Shown here: positions 47,297 through 57,719 of the stretch, one piece after another
How the letters are laid out: each line of letters begins with the position of its first letter
How positions within the stretch are numbered: position 1 is the first letter of the stretch
The notes under the pieces: generated by a model
Seen by the model: the letters and a program-made list of their open reading frames with translations, nothing else
Database searches by the model: none
What the model was told of the DNA's origin: nothing
DNA from: Clostridium paridis
GTDB taxonomy: Bacteria; Bacillota; Clostridia; Clostridiales; Clostridiaceae
Assembly: GCF_016765615.1 (NCBI RefSeq)
Contig: NZ_JAESWA010000012.1
Location: 1 to 61,267 of the forward strand
Direction: 5' to 3'
DNA: 61,267 bases
Translations under genes and position numbers: made by a program

Positions 47297-48370
47297 TTAA
47301 AGAACTACTATTTCCTTTGTTACTTTATTCAATACCTCTACTCCAGATTCTGTTACTAGAACTAAGTCCTCTATTCTAACCCCTACATCTCCAGATAGAT
47401 ATATTCCTGGTTCTACAGAGAAGATCATTCCTGATTCTAATTTATCTTCATTAACAGCACTTACATTACCATAATCATGAACTTCTATTCCTATAGAATG
47501 TCCTGTTCTATGAGTAAAATACTTACCGTATCCAGCCTTTTCTATATGCTTCCTAGCAGCATTATCTACATCACAAAATCTTCTACCTGGTTTAACAGCT
47601 TCCTCCCCCTTTAAATTTGCCTCTTTTACAATATTGTATACTTCTATTGCTTTACTTGAAGGTTCACCATAAAACACTGTTCTTGTCATATCTGAACAAT
47701 AATGGTTATATAAACATCCAATATCTATAACCACCCCTTCACCTTTTTTTAGTAGTGATTTATCTGGTTCATGGTGTGGATCTGCCCCATTAGCTCCATA
47801 AGCTATTATAGGCGCAAAAGAATATCCTTCTGCTCCTTCTTTATCGTATAATTCTCCTAATAATGCTCCCATTTCTTTTTCAGTTTTTACTTCCCCTATG
47901 CTTCTCCAAATTTCTTTCATGGCTCTATCATTAATTTCGCTAGCTTTTTTCATAAGCTCTATTTCTTCACTATCTTTTATTGCTCTAGCCTTATCAATTA
48001 TTGGAGATCCATTTACAAATGCTTTTCCTGCTCCAAGTTCCATTAATCTTATTAAGAAATGAGCTTGCCAATTCTTATCTATTCCAAGTGATTTTTCTTT
48101 ATCAATAAATTTACTCAAAATAAGTATTGGATCTTCAGTATCCTTATACCATAAAATTTCCACACCTAAATCTTCTACTATTGGGAATAACTCATTAACT
48201 ACTAGCTTAGGTTCATTCTTAGTTGATAAATAAAGAGCTATCATACGTTCTCCTACTTCAAACCATTTACCTGTTAAATAAAAAATAGCAGCTGAGGATG
48301 TAACTATCATTTGCTCTAAGCCTTCTGCTTCCATATCCCTTAATATCTTTTTAACTCTGTCTACTTTCAT
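47297..48370 (-). CDS. M24 Xaa-Pro aminopeptidase-like peptidase
   Basis: 357 aa from the ATG at 48370, which has TAGGAG 8 bases upstream; a GTG at 48379 overlaps that site. N-terminal creatinase-like domain (about 1-125), then the pita-bread catalytic domain with all metal ligands: [18 protein letters not shown] (two Asp), HRTGHSIG (His), FSVEPGIYL (Glu), and [10 protein letters not shown] (Glu). Probably removes N-terminal residues before proline (YqhT/PepQ group). Confidence 0.92.
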   Translation of the reverse strand: MKVDRVKKILRDMEAEGLEQMIVTSSAAIFYLTGKWFEVGERMIALYLSTKNEPKLVVNELFPIVEDLGVEILWYKDTEDPILILSKFIDKEKSLGIDKNWQAHFLIRLMELGAGKAFVNGSPIIDKARAIKDSEEIELMKKASEINDRAMKEIWRSIGEVKTEKEMGALLGELYDKEGAEGYSFAPIIAYGANGADPHHEPDKSLLKKGEGVVIDIGCLYNHYCSDMTRTVFYGEPSSKAIEVYNIVKEANLKGEEAVKPGRRFCDVDNAARKHIEKAGYGKYFTHRTGHSIGIEVHDYGNVSAVNEDKLESGMIFSVEPGIYLSGDVGVRIEDLVLVTESGVEVLNKVTKEIVVL

Positions 48371-48533
48371 TTCCTTCACTCCTACTAAATATAATTTTAC
48401 ATAACCTTATTATATCATTCTTATTTAACCAAAATGTAACTGATTTATCATATTATATAGTATTTACAATATTTAAAATTGAAAAGCATTGTAGTAATAT
48501 AATAAATATAAAAATAAAACTGGAGGAAATAAT

Positions 48534-49232
48534 ATGAGAATAGCTGCAATATCAGATATACATGGCAATATATATGCATTAATGAGCGTTCTAGAAGATA
48601 TAGATAACGAAAATATCGATTTTATTATGTGTTTAGGAGATTTAGTAGGTTATGGTCCTCATCCAAATGAAGTTATTGCCTTAATTAGAAGGAAAAGAAT
48701 TCCTTGCTTAAAGGGTAATTATGATGCTTCTGTTGTTGATAATGATTTTACTTATATTAGAGATACTTCTATAAATTCCTTTGTACTTCCATGGACTGTT
48801 AATGAATTAAGGGCCTCAAATAAAGAATTTTTAAATAATCTTCCAAGTTCTATGACACTAGAATTTGAAGAAAAGAAAATAACTTTTGTTCACGGAAGTC
48901 CAAGAAGGATAAACGAATATTTATTACAAGACTCGGAGGAAACAGCTGAAATTATGAAGGATTTCCAAGGTGATATCCTGGTAGCTGCACATACTCATTT
49001 ACCTGGATACAAGGAATTTAATGATAAATTATTTATAAATGATGGATCAGTTGGTAAACCTATGCTTGGTAGACCTAATGCTACTTATGCAATAATTGAT
49101 ATACAAGGAGAGGCAAAGCCTAAGGTTAATTTCAAAGAGGTTCCTTATGAATATAAAAGAATTATGAAGGATATGCAGCTGCTTGATTTTCCAACTAGAC
49201 TTATAGATGGTTACGAAAGCGGTACCGAATAA
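48534..49232 (+). CDS. calcineurin-like metallophosphoesterase
   Basis: 232 aa. All motifs of the YfcE/MJ0936-like family: AISDIHGNIYAL, CLGDLVGYGPHP, KGNYD, TFVHGSPR, and VAAHTHLPGYK. A two-metal phosphodiesterase of unknown substrate. Start after GGAGGAA. Single gene upstream of asnS (156-base gap). Confidence 0.9.
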   Translation: MRIAAISDIHGNIYALMSVLEDIDNENIDFIMCLGDLVGYGPHPNEVIALIRRKRIPCLKGNYDASVVDNDFTYIRDTSINSFVLPWTVNELRASNKEFLNNLPSSMTLEFEEKKITFVHGSPRRINEYLLQDSEETAEIMKDFQGDILVAAHTHLPGYKEFNDKLFINDGSVGKPMLGRPNATYAIIDIQGEAKPKVNFKEVPYEYKRIMKDMQLLDFPTRLIDGYESGTE

Positions 49233-49388
49233 GTCTGGTGGCTTCTTGCAAATACTGGCTTTTTGTTGTAAAATCTCATTATGACTTATATGCAATTATT
49301 AGTAATATAACTTTTAGCTGTGTATATAACGGTTTTAGAATAAATTATAACTTTCGGACTACATTTAAAAAGTTTAAGGAGGATATCT

Positions 49389-50786
49389 ATGAGTAACAAC
49401 ATTTTAGTAAAATCCCTTTATAGAGAACAAAAAGATTTTGCTAACAAAGAGATTAAAATTAGTGGATGGATTAGGACTTTAAGAGCTTCTAATGCCTTTG
49501 GATTTATTGAATTAAATGATGGTTCTTTCTTTAAGAACGTACAAATAGTTTTAGATGCTAATAAATTAGAAAACTTTAAAGACATTTCTAAGTTACCTAT
49601 TAGTTCATCTATATCTGTTATAGGTACTTTAGTTGAGACACCTGATGCAAAACAACCTTTTGAAATCCAAGCAAATCAAATTATAGTTGAAGGAATGTCT
49701 TCCTCTGACTACCCACTTCAAAAGAAAAGACATACTTTTGAGTATTTAAGAACAATTGCTCACTTAAGACCAAGAAGTAACGCATTTTCTGCGGTTTTTA
49801 GAGTTCGTTCTGTTGCAGCATATGCTATACACAAGTTCTTCCAAGAAAGAGGATTTGTATATACACATACTCCAATATTAACTGGATCTGATGCTGAAGG
49901 TGCTGGAGAAATGTTTAGAGTTACTACTTTAGATCTTAATAACATTCCTAAAACTGAAGAAGGTAAGATAGACTATTCAGAGGATTTCTTTGGTAAAGAA
50001 ACAAATCTTACTGTTTCAGGACAATTAAACGGAGAATCTTTTGCATTAGCATTTAGAAACATTTATACTTTCGGACCTACTTTTAGAGCTGAAAATTCTA
50101 ATACTGCTAGACATGCAGCTGAATTCTGGATGATAGAACCTGAAATATCTTTTGCTGATCTTAAAGATGATATGGAACTAGCAGAAGACATGTTAAAGTT
50201 TGTTATTAACTATGTTATGGAAGAATGTCCTGAAGAATTAGAATTCTTTAATCAATTTATAGATAAAGGTCTTTTAGAAAGACTTAACCATGTTGTAACT
50301 TCTGACTTTGGTAAAGTTACTTATACTGATGCAGTTGAACTTCTTCAAAAATCAGACAAGAAATTTGAGTACCCAGTAGAATGGGGAATAGATCTTCAAA
50401 CTGAACATGAAAGATATTTAACTGAAGAAATATTTAAGAGACCTGTATTTGTAACTGATTATCCAAAAGATATCAAAGCTTTCTATATGAGACTTAATGA
50501 AGATGGAAAAACTGTTGCTGCAATGGACTGTTTAGTTCCTGGAATAGGAGAAATCATCGGTGGTTCTCAAAGAGAAGAAAGACTTGATGTGTTAAAGAAA
50601 AAGATGGCTGAACTAAACTTAAATGAAGAAGATTACTGGTGGTACCTAGAATTAAGAAAATATGGTGAAACACCTCACTCTGGTTTCGGTTTAGGTTTTG
50701 AAAGATTAATCATGTATATAACTGGAATGACAAACATAAGAGACGTTATACCATTCCCAAGAACTACAGGTCAATCAGACTTTTAA
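49389..50786 (+). CDS. asnS: asparaginyl-tRNA synthetase
   Basis: 465 aa, normal AsnRS. N-terminal OB-fold (about 20-105: [20 protein letters not shown]) and class II core: [42 protein letters not shown] (motif 2), and [16 protein letters not shown] (motif 3). Charges tRNA-Asn; one tRNA-Asn gene lies at 4935-5009. GGAGG before the ATG; no T-box seen upstream. Confidence 0.97.
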   Translation: MSNNILVKSLYREQKDFANKEIKISGWIRTLRASNAFGFIELNDGSFFKNVQIVLDANKLENFKDISKLPISSSISVIGTLVETPDAKQPFEIQANQIIVEGMSSSDYPLQKKRHTFEYLRTIAHLRPRSNAFSAVFRVRSVAAYAIHKFFQERGFVYTHTPILTGSDAEGAGEMFRVTTLDLNNIPKTEEGKIDYSEDFFGKETNLTVSGQLNGESFALAFRNIYTFGPTFRAENSNTARHAAEFWMIEPEISFADLKDDMELAEDMLKFVINYVMEECPEELEFFNQFIDKGLLERLNHVVTSDFGKVTYTDAVELLQKSDKKFEYPVEWGIDLQTEHERYLTEEIFKRPVFVTDYPKDIKAFYMRLNEDGKTVAAMDCLVPGIGEIIGGSQREERLDVLKKKMAELNLNEEDYWWYLELRKYGETPHSGFGLGFERLIMYITGMTNIRDVIPFPRTTGQSDF

Positions 50787-50787
50787 T

Positions 50788-50825
50788 AAAAAACTCCAGT
50801 AGAGATAAGCTCTACTGGAGTTTTT
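50788..50825. terminator. asnS terminator
   Basis: 15-bp stem around ACTCCAGTAGAG / CTCTACTGGAGT, with T tract on both strands; shared with the convergent HAD gene. Confidence 0.9.
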
Positions 50826-50830
50826 ATGTT

Positions 50831-51622
50831 TTATATTAATTTATAAGTTTTCATAGCCCTTTCTATTCCATCCTCAAATATATCAGAAGTTATATAATCA
50901 GCTACCTCTTTTAATTCTTCTACTGCGTTCCCCATAGCTATTCCTGTATTAACCCTCTTAATCATCTCAATATCATTGTGACCATCCCCAAAGGCATAGG
51001 TATTGTCCATAGGAATCTTTAAGTATTCTGAGATATATTCGATTGCATCTGCTTTACCCCATTCTTTAAGAGAAACATCTGCAGACATGTTGGGTCCATG
51101 AGGATTAAAAATCAAGCTTTCTTTAAAGTATTCTCTGCATTTTTCTAATGCATCTTCATCCTTATAAAATATATCTAGTGAACTTGCCTTGATATTGTCC
51201 ATATTCCAACGCTTTAATATATAGTCATTTCCTTTAAATTGAGAATTATATCTTTTTATTCTACTTTCATCCATATCATAGGAATAGCCATGAAAAGCAT
51301 CATTAAAGATACAGGATATACCAAGTTCATCAAAAGCATTTTTTAAGTACTCTATCCTGTCTTTAGATAAGGTTCTTTCAAATACCACCTTATCTCCAAG
51401 CATTATTTGTGTTCCATTAGCTGATATATATCCATCAAACATATCAGTTCCAAACATCTCAAGAATAAATCTTATTTGTCTTCCACTGCAAATAAAAGCT
51501 AGATTTCCTCTTTCTCTGAATTCTTTTATAGCCCTTTTTGTACTTTCAGGCATAACTAAACTTGTTCCATTAAATCCAATTAGAGTTCCGTCTATATCAA
51601 AAAATGCTATATTCTTTCTCAT
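50831..51622 (-). CDS. HAD-superfamily phosphatase (Cof-type)
   Basis: 263 aa. Nucleophile motif FFDIDGTLIG, ICSGRQI, Lys in the ADAIEYISE region, and GDGHNDIEM are the HAD IIB (Cof) motifs, with a cap domain (about 85-185). It likely dephosphorylates a sugar phosphate or flavin nucleotide; the substrate is not predictable. 25 bases downstream of corA. Confidence 0.9.
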   Translation of the reverse strand: MRKNIAFFDIDGTLIGFNGTSLVMPESTKRAIKEFRERGNLAFICSGRQIRFILEMFGTDMFDGYISANGTQIMLGDKVVFERTLSKDRIEYLKNAFDELGISCIFNDAFHGYSYDMDESRIKRYNSQFKGNDYILKRWNMDNIKASSLDIFYKDEDALEKCREYFKESLIFNPHGPNMSADVSLKEWGKADAIEYISEYLKIPMDNTYAFGDGHNDIEMIKRVNTGIAMGNAVEELKEVADYITSDIFEDGIERAMKTYKLI

Positions 51623-51647
51623 AAAATTCCCTCTTCCTTATACCCAA

Positions 51648-52592
51648 TTAAAACATATCTTTTTTCTTTAAGATTAGTGCTGTTACAACACAAAGGAAAA
51701 CTATAAACCCTACCACAGATATAAGTCCTACTGGACTTTCTGAAAATGGATTTCCTCCAACATTCATCCCAAATATTCCCGATATCATATTAGGTATAGA
51801 CATAACTATAGTTACAGCTGCTAATACCTTCATTACAATATTTAAGTTATTAGCAATTACTGAAGCGAAGGCATCCATTGTACCTGCTAATATATCACTA
51901 TATATTCCAGCCATCTCTATAGCTTGCTTATTTTCTATAATAACGTCTTCTAATACATCATTATCCTCTGGATACTTCTGCATAATTGACATTTTCATCA
52001 TCTTCTCTAAGGTTATTTCATTTGATTTAAGTGAAGTTGAGAAGTATACCAATGATTTTTCTAGAGATAACATTTGTATCAATTCTTTATTCTTCATTGA
52101 TTTATGAAGTTTCTTCTCTATCATTAAACTCTTCTTATCTATTTGTCTTAAGTAAAGAAGATAGTAGGTTGCTATTTTACTTAATATTTGTAATATAAAT
52201 CTTGATCTTTTAAAGGTATAAAAACCTCTTATTTCACCTTTAGCAAAATCAGTTAATATTTTTGAATTCTTTAAACATACTGTTATGATCTCTTTTTCAG
52301 TATGTATGATTGCTAAAGGATAAGTGTCATAAGTTAATGAGTTGTCCTCCATTTCAGTAAATGGAATATCCACTATAACCAATATATTATTATCTATAAT
52401 ATCAATTCTTGAAGTTTCTTCATCATCTAGAGGAGCCTTTAAAAATTCCAGAGGTACCCCAGTCTTCTTTGCTAGTAATATTATTTCTTGCTCTGTAGGG
52501 GCCACAACATTTACCCAACATCCAGCTTCAATATTTTCTATAGTCTTTAATGTAAGATCTGTTTCACTTGTAGTCTTATAAATATTTATCAT
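51648..52592 (-). CDS. corA: CorA-type magnesium/divalent cation transporter
   Basis: 314 aa. Large N-terminal cytoplasmic domain (about 1-250), two C-terminal membrane segments (about 255-275 and 288-308), and the ion-selectivity loop GMNVGGNPF carrying the family signature GMN. A pentameric channel for Mg2+ uptake. ATG after AAGGAGG. Confidence 0.93.
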   Translation of the reverse strand: MINIYKTTSETDLTLKTIENIEAGCWVNVVAPTEQEIILLAKKTGVPLEFLKAPLDDEETSRIDIIDNNILVIVDIPFTEMEDNSLTYDTYPLAIIHTEKEIITVCLKNSKILTDFAKGEIRGFYTFKRSRFILQILSKIATYYLLYLRQIDKKSLMIEKKLHKSMKNKELIQMLSLEKSLVYFSTSLKSNEITLEKMMKMSIMQKYPEDNDVLEDVIIENKQAIEMAGIYSDILAGTMDAFASVIANNLNIVMKVLAAVTIVMSIPNMISGIFGMNVGGNPFSESPVGLISVVGFIVFLCVVTALILKKKDMF

Positions 52593-52676
52593 ATTATTAC
52601 CTCCTTCTTAGCATCCCTTAATTATTATATCAGCAAACAAAAATAAATAATAGTAATTAAATCTAGGCAAAAAATT

Positions 52677-52703
52677 AAAGGACTTGGTTACCCAAATCCT
52701 TTT
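52677..52703 (-). terminator. pepA terminator
   Basis: Stem AAAGGAcTTGG / CCAAaTCCTTT with one mismatch after the pepA stop; moderate T tract. Confidence 0.65.
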
Positions 52704-52717
52704 AATTATATATTTTA

Positions 52718-54193
52718 TTATTTAGCTCTTCTTTTTAAAAGCTCATATAAAGTTCTTAAAGGTTCTCCAGTTCCACCCTTTGGAGAATAATCTCTAACCG
52801 AATCATTCCAAGCGGTTCCTGCTATATCTAAGTGCATCCATGGTTTATCTTCTACAAACTCACCTATAAACAAACCAGCAGTTATTGTTCCTGCATATCT
52901 TCCACCAGTATTTTTTAAATCTGCTATATCTGATTTAATTAACTTTTTATATTCTGGGAAGCTTGGAAGCTGCCATATCCTTTCTCCAGAGTATTCTGAT
53001 GCTGCACTAAGTTCTCCATAGAATTCGTTATTATTTGTAATTACTGCTGTTGTTGTTGTTCCTAAAGCAACTAAGGCTGCACCTGTTAGTGTCGCAACAT
53101 CAATTACTTCATCAACTCCTTCTTTTCTAATTATGTATGTAACTGCATCAGCAAGGGTAAGTCTTCCTTCTGCATCTGTGTTTATAACTTCTATCTTTTT
53201 TCCTGCCATAGAGCCTATAATATCTCCAGGTTTATATGCATCACCTGATATCATGTTTTCACAAGCTGCTACCACTGCTATTACATTAGTCTTTAGCTTT
53301 CTTCTAGCTATAGATACCATTGTTCCAATTACAGCAGCTGCTCCTCCCATGTCAGATTTCATAGTCTCCATTCCACTACTTGGCTTTAGGGAATATCCAC
53401 CTGAGTCATATGTAAGTCCTTTTCCAACTAAGCCTAAAACTTTATCCTTATTACTATCATCGCCATAATATCTCATTACAATTAACTTAGGACTGTTTTT
53501 AGCTCCTCTCGCAACTGTTAAAAATGCTTCCATTCCTAAAGCTTTAATCTCTTCATTTTCTTTTACTTCTACTTTAAAACCATATGTATTTCCTAAGTCT
53601 TTAACCTTTTCAGCTAATGTTCTAGGATATAGAGCATTGGCAGGTTCATTAACTAAATCTCTAGCAATTTCTACCGCCTCTACTAATACTATTCCCTCTT
53701 CTATAGCCTCATTTATATTATTAGTCTCTTCATCACTAATATCTCTTCCACCTAAGGAGAAACTTAAGTCTAATGTCTCATTGTTGCTTTTATATTTCTC
53801 AAAACTATAGGATCCTAATCCTAAACCCTCTGCAACTGCTTTTGCTGTTTCATAATAATTTAGTTTTGAGTTTTCTGGAATCTTAATAAATATTCTTTTA
53901 TCCTTTAATTCTTTTGCCTTTCTTACAGCTTTTGATAAAGCTACTCTAATAGCTTCGCTTGAAAGTTCTTCCTCTTTACCAAGACCTGTAATTATTGCAT
54001 CCTGAAGATTTCCGCCTAAATCTCTTATAAAGCTTATTACTTCTCCTTTAGCTCCTTTAAACTGTCCCTTTGCTTTTATTAAATCTAAGAATCTATTAGT
54101 TTCCTCATTTGGCACTTCAACCTTACCTTCAAATAAAGGTATTATAACTGCATCAGCTTCAGAACAAGGAAACTTTTTATAGTTTATGTCCAT
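52718..54193 (-). CDS. pepA: leucyl aminopeptidase (M17)
   Basis: 491 aa from the ATG at 54193, preceded by AAGAGGTG; a GTG three codons earlier overlaps that site. Hexameric two-zinc aminopeptidase. Motifs: [34 protein letters not shown], the M17 signature [13 protein letters not shown], and [14 protein letters not shown]. The metal-binding Asp/Glu set is intact. Confidence 0.95.
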   Translation of the reverse strand: MDINYKKFPCSEADAVIIPLFEGKVEVPNEETNRFLDLIKAKGQFKGAKGEVISFIRDLGGNLQDAIITGLGKEEELSSEAIRVALSKAVRKAKELKDKRIFIKIPENSKLNYYETAKAVAEGLGLGSYSFEKYKSNNETLDLSFSLGGRDISDEETNNINEAIEEGIVLVEAVEIARDLVNEPANALYPRTLAEKVKDLGNTYGFKVEVKENEEIKALGMEAFLTVARGAKNSPKLIVMRYYGDDSNKDKVLGLVGKGLTYDSGGYSLKPSSGMETMKSDMGGAAAVIGTMVSIARRKLKTNVIAVVAACENMISGDAYKPGDIIGSMAGKKIEVINTDAEGRLTLADAVTYIIRKEGVDEVIDVATLTGAALVALGTTTTAVITNNNEFYGELSAASEYSGERIWQLPSFPEYKKLIKSDIADLKNTGGRYAGTITAGLFIGEFVEDKPWMHLDIAGTAWNDSVRDYSPKGGTGEPLRTLYELLKRRAK

Positions 54194-54352
54194 ATTTATC
54201 ACCTCTTAATAGTTACTATCAATTAATAATTTAAATATACCATATTCTTCATAAATATACTATTACTAATGATACATAATAAAGATTAGAAAACATTTAT
54301 CTTTTAGTGGTATAATAAACTTAAATATCTACCTTTGTAGGAGCATAAATTT

Positions 54353-55240
54353 ATGAAGAAATTGATTAATCGTTTTATTAAAATAATAATAACTTCATTA
54401 TTACTACTTATAGGTTTTTCTTATCTTACGAATTTATTCATTTCTATTTCTTATGAAGACAAATTTAAAGGTGAAAAATTTCTAGAATTAAATAATTATA
54501 AAATTAGGTATACGGATGTGGGAAGTGGCGCACCTATAATCCTTGTTCATGACTTTTTAGGAAGTTCTAATGACTTTTATTCAATTAAGGATGAACTTGC
54601 AAAAAATCATAGAGTGATTACTATAGATTTACCTGGCTTTGGTCTTTCATCAAAAGACTCAAAGCAAGAATATACATATACTTCATTTAGTGAAGCCATA
54701 CTTAATGTAGCTAATGCATTATCGATAAGTAAATTTTCAGTGCTAGGACATGGAATGGGAGGAGCTGTTGCGATAAACCTATCCTTAACTCATTCGGATA
54801 GAATTAATTCTTTAATTTTAGTTAATCCCATAATACAAGCTGGTAAAAAGCAAGCACCTGTACCTTCAGTAATTAAGAAGGAAGCATACATAAACTATTA
54901 CATACAAGGTGCAAGTTTTTCTAAAAAATTTATTAAAAACAGCAACATGGATATGGATTACTTTCGAGAAGACTACTATTTTAATAGGACTATTCCAGCT
55001 CAAACCCTTAGTAAACTAATTACTACTAAGAATACAGGAATTCCTATGGATATAATAAAAACCATACCTAATAAGACTTTGCTCTTATTTAGTTCAAATG
55101 ATACATCAGTGCCAGTTTCACTAGGTATGGACTTAAATAGTAATATAGCTAATAGTAAGCTTGTAGTCTTTAATAATTGCGGTCATTATCCATTTATTGA
55201 AGCAAAAGATTTGTTTTTAAAGGAAGTTAATAATTTTTAA
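54353..55240 (+). CDS. anchored alpha/beta-hydrolase-fold protein with Gly at the nucleophile position
   Basis: 295 aa. N-terminal membrane anchor (about 12-32). Fold is clear: oxyanion-side ILVHDFLGSS, TIDLPGFGLSS, elbow LGHGMGGAVAINL (about 131-143), acid LLLFSSNDTSVP (Asp250) and NCGHYPFIE (His278). The nucleophile elbow normally reads GHSMGG; here residue 134 is Gly (codon GGA at 54752-54754), so the usual Ser is absent while Asp and His remain. It may be inactive or use a different chemistry. ATG after GTAGGAGC. Confidence 0.85.
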   Translation: MKKLINRFIKIIITSLLLLIGFSYLTNLFISISYEDKFKGEKFLELNNYKIRYTDVGSGAPIILVHDFLGSSNDFYSIKDELAKNHRVITIDLPGFGLSSKDSKQEYTYTSFSEAILNVANALSISKFSVLGHGMGGAVAINLSLTHSDRINSLILVNPIIQAGKKQAPVPSVIKKEAYINYYIQGASFSKKFIKNSNMDMDYFREDYYFNRTIPAQTLSKLITTKNTGIPMDIIKTIPNKTLLLFSSNDTSVPVSLGMDLNSNIANSKLVVFNNCGHYPFIEAKDLFLKEVNNF

Positions 55241-55245
55241 GATAA

Positions 55246-55279
55246 AAAGAAGAGAGTTTCATTAAAAACTCTCTTCTTT
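55246..55279. terminator. bidirectional terminator
   Basis: 14-bp stem AAAGAAGAGAGTTT / AAACTCTCTTCTTT with a 6-base loop between the convergent hydrolase gene and nrdG. Confidence 0.88.
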
Positions 55280-55281
55280 AT

Positions 55282-55791
55282 TTAAATTTCAACTAAAATA
55301 ACTTTTCCCTCTTTTAAACTCTCTGGAACATTGATAATCCTTTGGTTTGATGATCCTCTAAACCTAAGCCCATCTTCCTTTTTATCTATTTCAAATCTTC
55401 CATCAACTAAGGCATCAATATTATTTATTAGCTCTTTCCAGCCTTCTCTTTCCTCTATATGACTTAATATATATTCAAAAGTATATCCTGTATAACTCCA
55501 AATATTTAATCCAAACTTTTTAAACTCCTTAGCCATGTAAGAGAACTTATCAGCTTGTTCAAAGGGATCTCCACCAGAGAAAGTTATTCCCTTTATCATT
55601 GGATTTTCCTTAACATCTAGTATAAGTTCATCCATATCTCTAAGTTCTCCCCCGTTAAAATCATGGGTATCTGGGTTAAAACATTCCTTACAATTATGTA
55701 AACATCCTTGGGAGAAGAAAACTCTTCTAATGCCAGGTCCATTAACTAAAGATTCATATGCTATTCCTGATAATCTAATATTTTTATCCAT
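55282..55791 (-). CDS. nrdG: anaerobic ribonucleotide reductase activating enzyme
   Basis: 169 aa radical-SAM activase that generates the glycyl radical of NrdD. The CLHNCKEC motif gives the CX3CX2C cluster; the family features LVNGPGIRRVFFSQGC, GITFSGGDPFEQ, and a C-terminal Gly-Arg segment are present. No nrdD is in this window; the gene stands alone here, so its partner must be elsewhere. ATG after TTGGAGTG. Confidence 0.93.
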   Translation of the reverse strand: MDKNIRLSGIAYESLVNGPGIRRVFFSQGCLHNCKECFNPDTHDFNGGELRDMDELILDVKENPMIKGITFSGGDPFEQADKFSYMAKEFKKFGLNIWSYTGYTFEYILSHIEEREGWKELINNIDALVDGRFEIDKKEDGLRFRGSSNQRIINVPESLKEGKVILVEI

Positions 55792-55860
55792 GTGTTATTC
55801 ACTCCAACTTCCTAATATTCTATTATTCAATTTTATCATAAAATTAAATAGAAAAAAGAA

Positions 55861-55886
55861 GAGTGTAAAATTAACTTTTCACACTC
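55861..55886 (-). terminator. terminator of the 154-aa orphan gene
   Basis: Stem GAGTGTAAAA / TTTTcACACTC with one bulge, followed on the minus strand by TTCTTTTTTC. Confidence 0.8.
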
Positions 55887-55901
55887 CCTTGAAGATTTTT
55901 C

Positions 55902-56366
55902 TTAAAGCTTTTGCTCTATATGTTTATCTAGCTCTACCGTCTGATTACTTATCTTCTCTACGCCATCTAGGGTGTATTTAAATTTTATATCTATTGCTTT
56001 GTCTAACTTTATCTTTTCTGGAAAAATCCTTGAATCCCCCAATTCATCCACGCCAGATTCATATTCCTGGTTATGTTCAAAACCAAAAAAGTAACTTTTT
56101 ATGATTTTTCCATCCTGATATATTTCCATCGAAATATCACTAATTTTTTCTTTTGAAGAACCTCTTTTCTCAATTTTATAACTTTTAGGTATATAGTATT
56201 TATCCTTAAATGTAACTAAAGTAAAATCTCTAACTATAAAGTCATCCGCTATTACATCAAAGTTATATTTAACTACTGTATAAGTTCTTAAATTAAAATA
56301 CATGGTAATCACCACTACTATAACTGTATATAATATAACTAATATAAATTTTGATTTCTTTCCCAT
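55902..56366 (-). CDS. single-pass membrane protein of unknown function
   Basis: 154 aa. N-terminal membrane segment (about 6-23) without a lipobox or clear cleavage site, then a ~130-residue domain of beta character (KYNFDVIADDFIVRDFTLVTF and so on). I do not recognise the family. ATG after GAAGGGGAG. Single gene between nrdG and icd, with its own terminator. Confidence 0.7.
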   Translation of the reverse strand: MGKKSKFILVILYTVIVVVITMYFNLRTYTVVKYNFDVIADDFIVRDFTLVTFKDKYYIPKSYKIEKRGSSKEKISDISMEIYQDGKIIKSYFFGFEHNQEYESGVDELGDSRIFPEKIKLDKAIDIKFKYTLDGVEKISNQTVELDKHIEQKL

Positions 56367-56450
56367 AGCTGCTCCCCTTCATTTTTCCATATATTACAAT
56401 TCTATCACAGGTATTTTTATAGTGTCTATATTAGCTTAGCTATAATAGAA

Positions 56451-56478
56451 AAAGAACCTAGATTTCTCTAGGTTCTTT
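56451..56478 (-). terminator. icd operon terminator
   Basis: 12-bp stem AAAGAACCTAGA / TCTAGGTTCTTT with a 4-base loop, just after icd on the minus strand. Confidence 0.88.
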
Positions 56479-56485
56479 CTAAATC

Positions 56486-57694
56486 TTAAAGCGCAGCTTC
56501 AAGTCTAGTTCTTATTTCTTTTATAAAATCTTCTGTATTTACCACTTTAATATCTTTTATTGATGAAAGGCTTGCTAGATCCTTTGTCATCACACCTTCT
56601 TCTATTGTTTGAATAGATGCTTTATCTAACTTATCTGCGAAAGTTATAAGTTCTGGGATATTGTCTAGTTCCCCTCTTTTTCTTAAAGCTCCTGTCCATG
56701 CAAATAGGGTTGCCATAGAATTAGTTGAAGTTTCTTTTCCTTTTAAGTGATTGTAGTAGTGTCTTTGTACTGTTCCGTGAGCTGCTTCATATTCATAGAA
56801 ACCTTCTGGTGAAACAAGTACTGAAGTCATCATAGCTAATGAACCAAAAGCCGTTGCAACCATGTCACTCATTACATCTCCATCATAGTTCTTACATGCC
56901 CATATAAATCCGCCTTCTGATTTTACTACTCTTGCTACTGCATCATCTATAAGTGTATAGAAGAATTCTATACCAGCTTCATCAAATTTAACTTTATATT
57001 CCTCTTCAAATATTTCTTCAAATATATCCTTAAAAGTATGATCGTATTTTTTAGATATTGTATCCTTTGATGCAAACCATAAATCTTCTTTTCTATCTAA
57101 TGCAAAGTTAAAACATGCTCTTGCAAAGCTTTCTATTGATTTATTTGTATTATGCATTCCTTGAAGAACTCCTGGTCCATCAAAAGTATGGATTACTTGC
57201 TTTTCAACTTCTCCATTTTCTGAAGTAAATACTAATTCAGCTGTTCCTTTGCCTTCAACCTTTATTTCAACATTTTTATAAACATCACCATAAGCATGTC
57301 TTGCTATAGTTATAGGCTTTTTCCAAGTTCTAACGAAAGGTTCAATAGAATCTACTATTATAGGACTTCTGAACACTGTCCCATCTAATATAGCCCTTAT
57401 AGTTCCATTTGGACTCTTCCACATTTCTTTTAGGTTATATTCCTTAACTCTTGCTGCATTAGGAGTTATAGTAGCGCATTTTACTCCAACACCATACTTC
57501 TTGATAGCCTCAGATGCTTCAGTTGTAACTTTATCATCTGTTTCATTTCTATATTCTAAACCTAAATCATAGTACTCTGTCTTTAAATCTATAAATGGAA
57601 GTAATAACTCATCCTTAATCATCTTCCATATTATTCTTGTCATTTCATCTCCATCCATTTCAACTAATGGAGTTTTCATTGCTATTTTCACCAT
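56486..57694 (-). CDS. icd: NADP-dependent isocitrate dehydrogenase
   Basis: 402 aa from the ATG at 57694, preceded by GGGGG; an earlier in-frame ATG overlaps the aconitase stop codon and has no binding site. Dimeric, eukaryote-like IDH. Motifs: [53 protein letters not shown], and [13 protein letters not shown]. It oxidises isocitrate to 2-oxoglutarate, making NADPH. Third gene of the citrate operon. Confidence 0.96.
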   Translation of the reverse strand: MVKIAMKTPLVEMDGDEMTRIIWKMIKDELLLPFIDLKTEYYDLGLEYRNETDDKVTTEASEAIKKYGVGVKCATITPNAARVKEYNLKEMWKSPNGTIRAILDGTVFRSPIIVDSIEPFVRTWKKPITIARHAYGDVYKNVEIKVEGKGTAELVFTSENGEVEKQVIHTFDGPGVLQGMHNTNKSIESFARACFNFALDRKEDLWFASKDTISKKYDHTFKDIFEEIFEEEYKVKFDEAGIEFFYTLIDDAVARVVKSEGGFIWACKNYDGDVMSDMVATAFGSLAMMTSVLVSPEGFYEYEAAHGTVQRHYYNHLKGKETSTNSMATLFAWTGALRKRGELDNIPELITFADKLDKASIQTIEEGVMTKDLASLSSIKDIKVVNTEDFIKEIRTRLEAAL

Positions 57695-57719
57695 TTGTAT
57701 AGTCCCCCAATTCTTTGTA

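Noticed and set aside
49233-49388. T-box leader before asnS
   Set aside because: No GGGTGGxACCGCG motif or terminator hairpin found on the plus strand.
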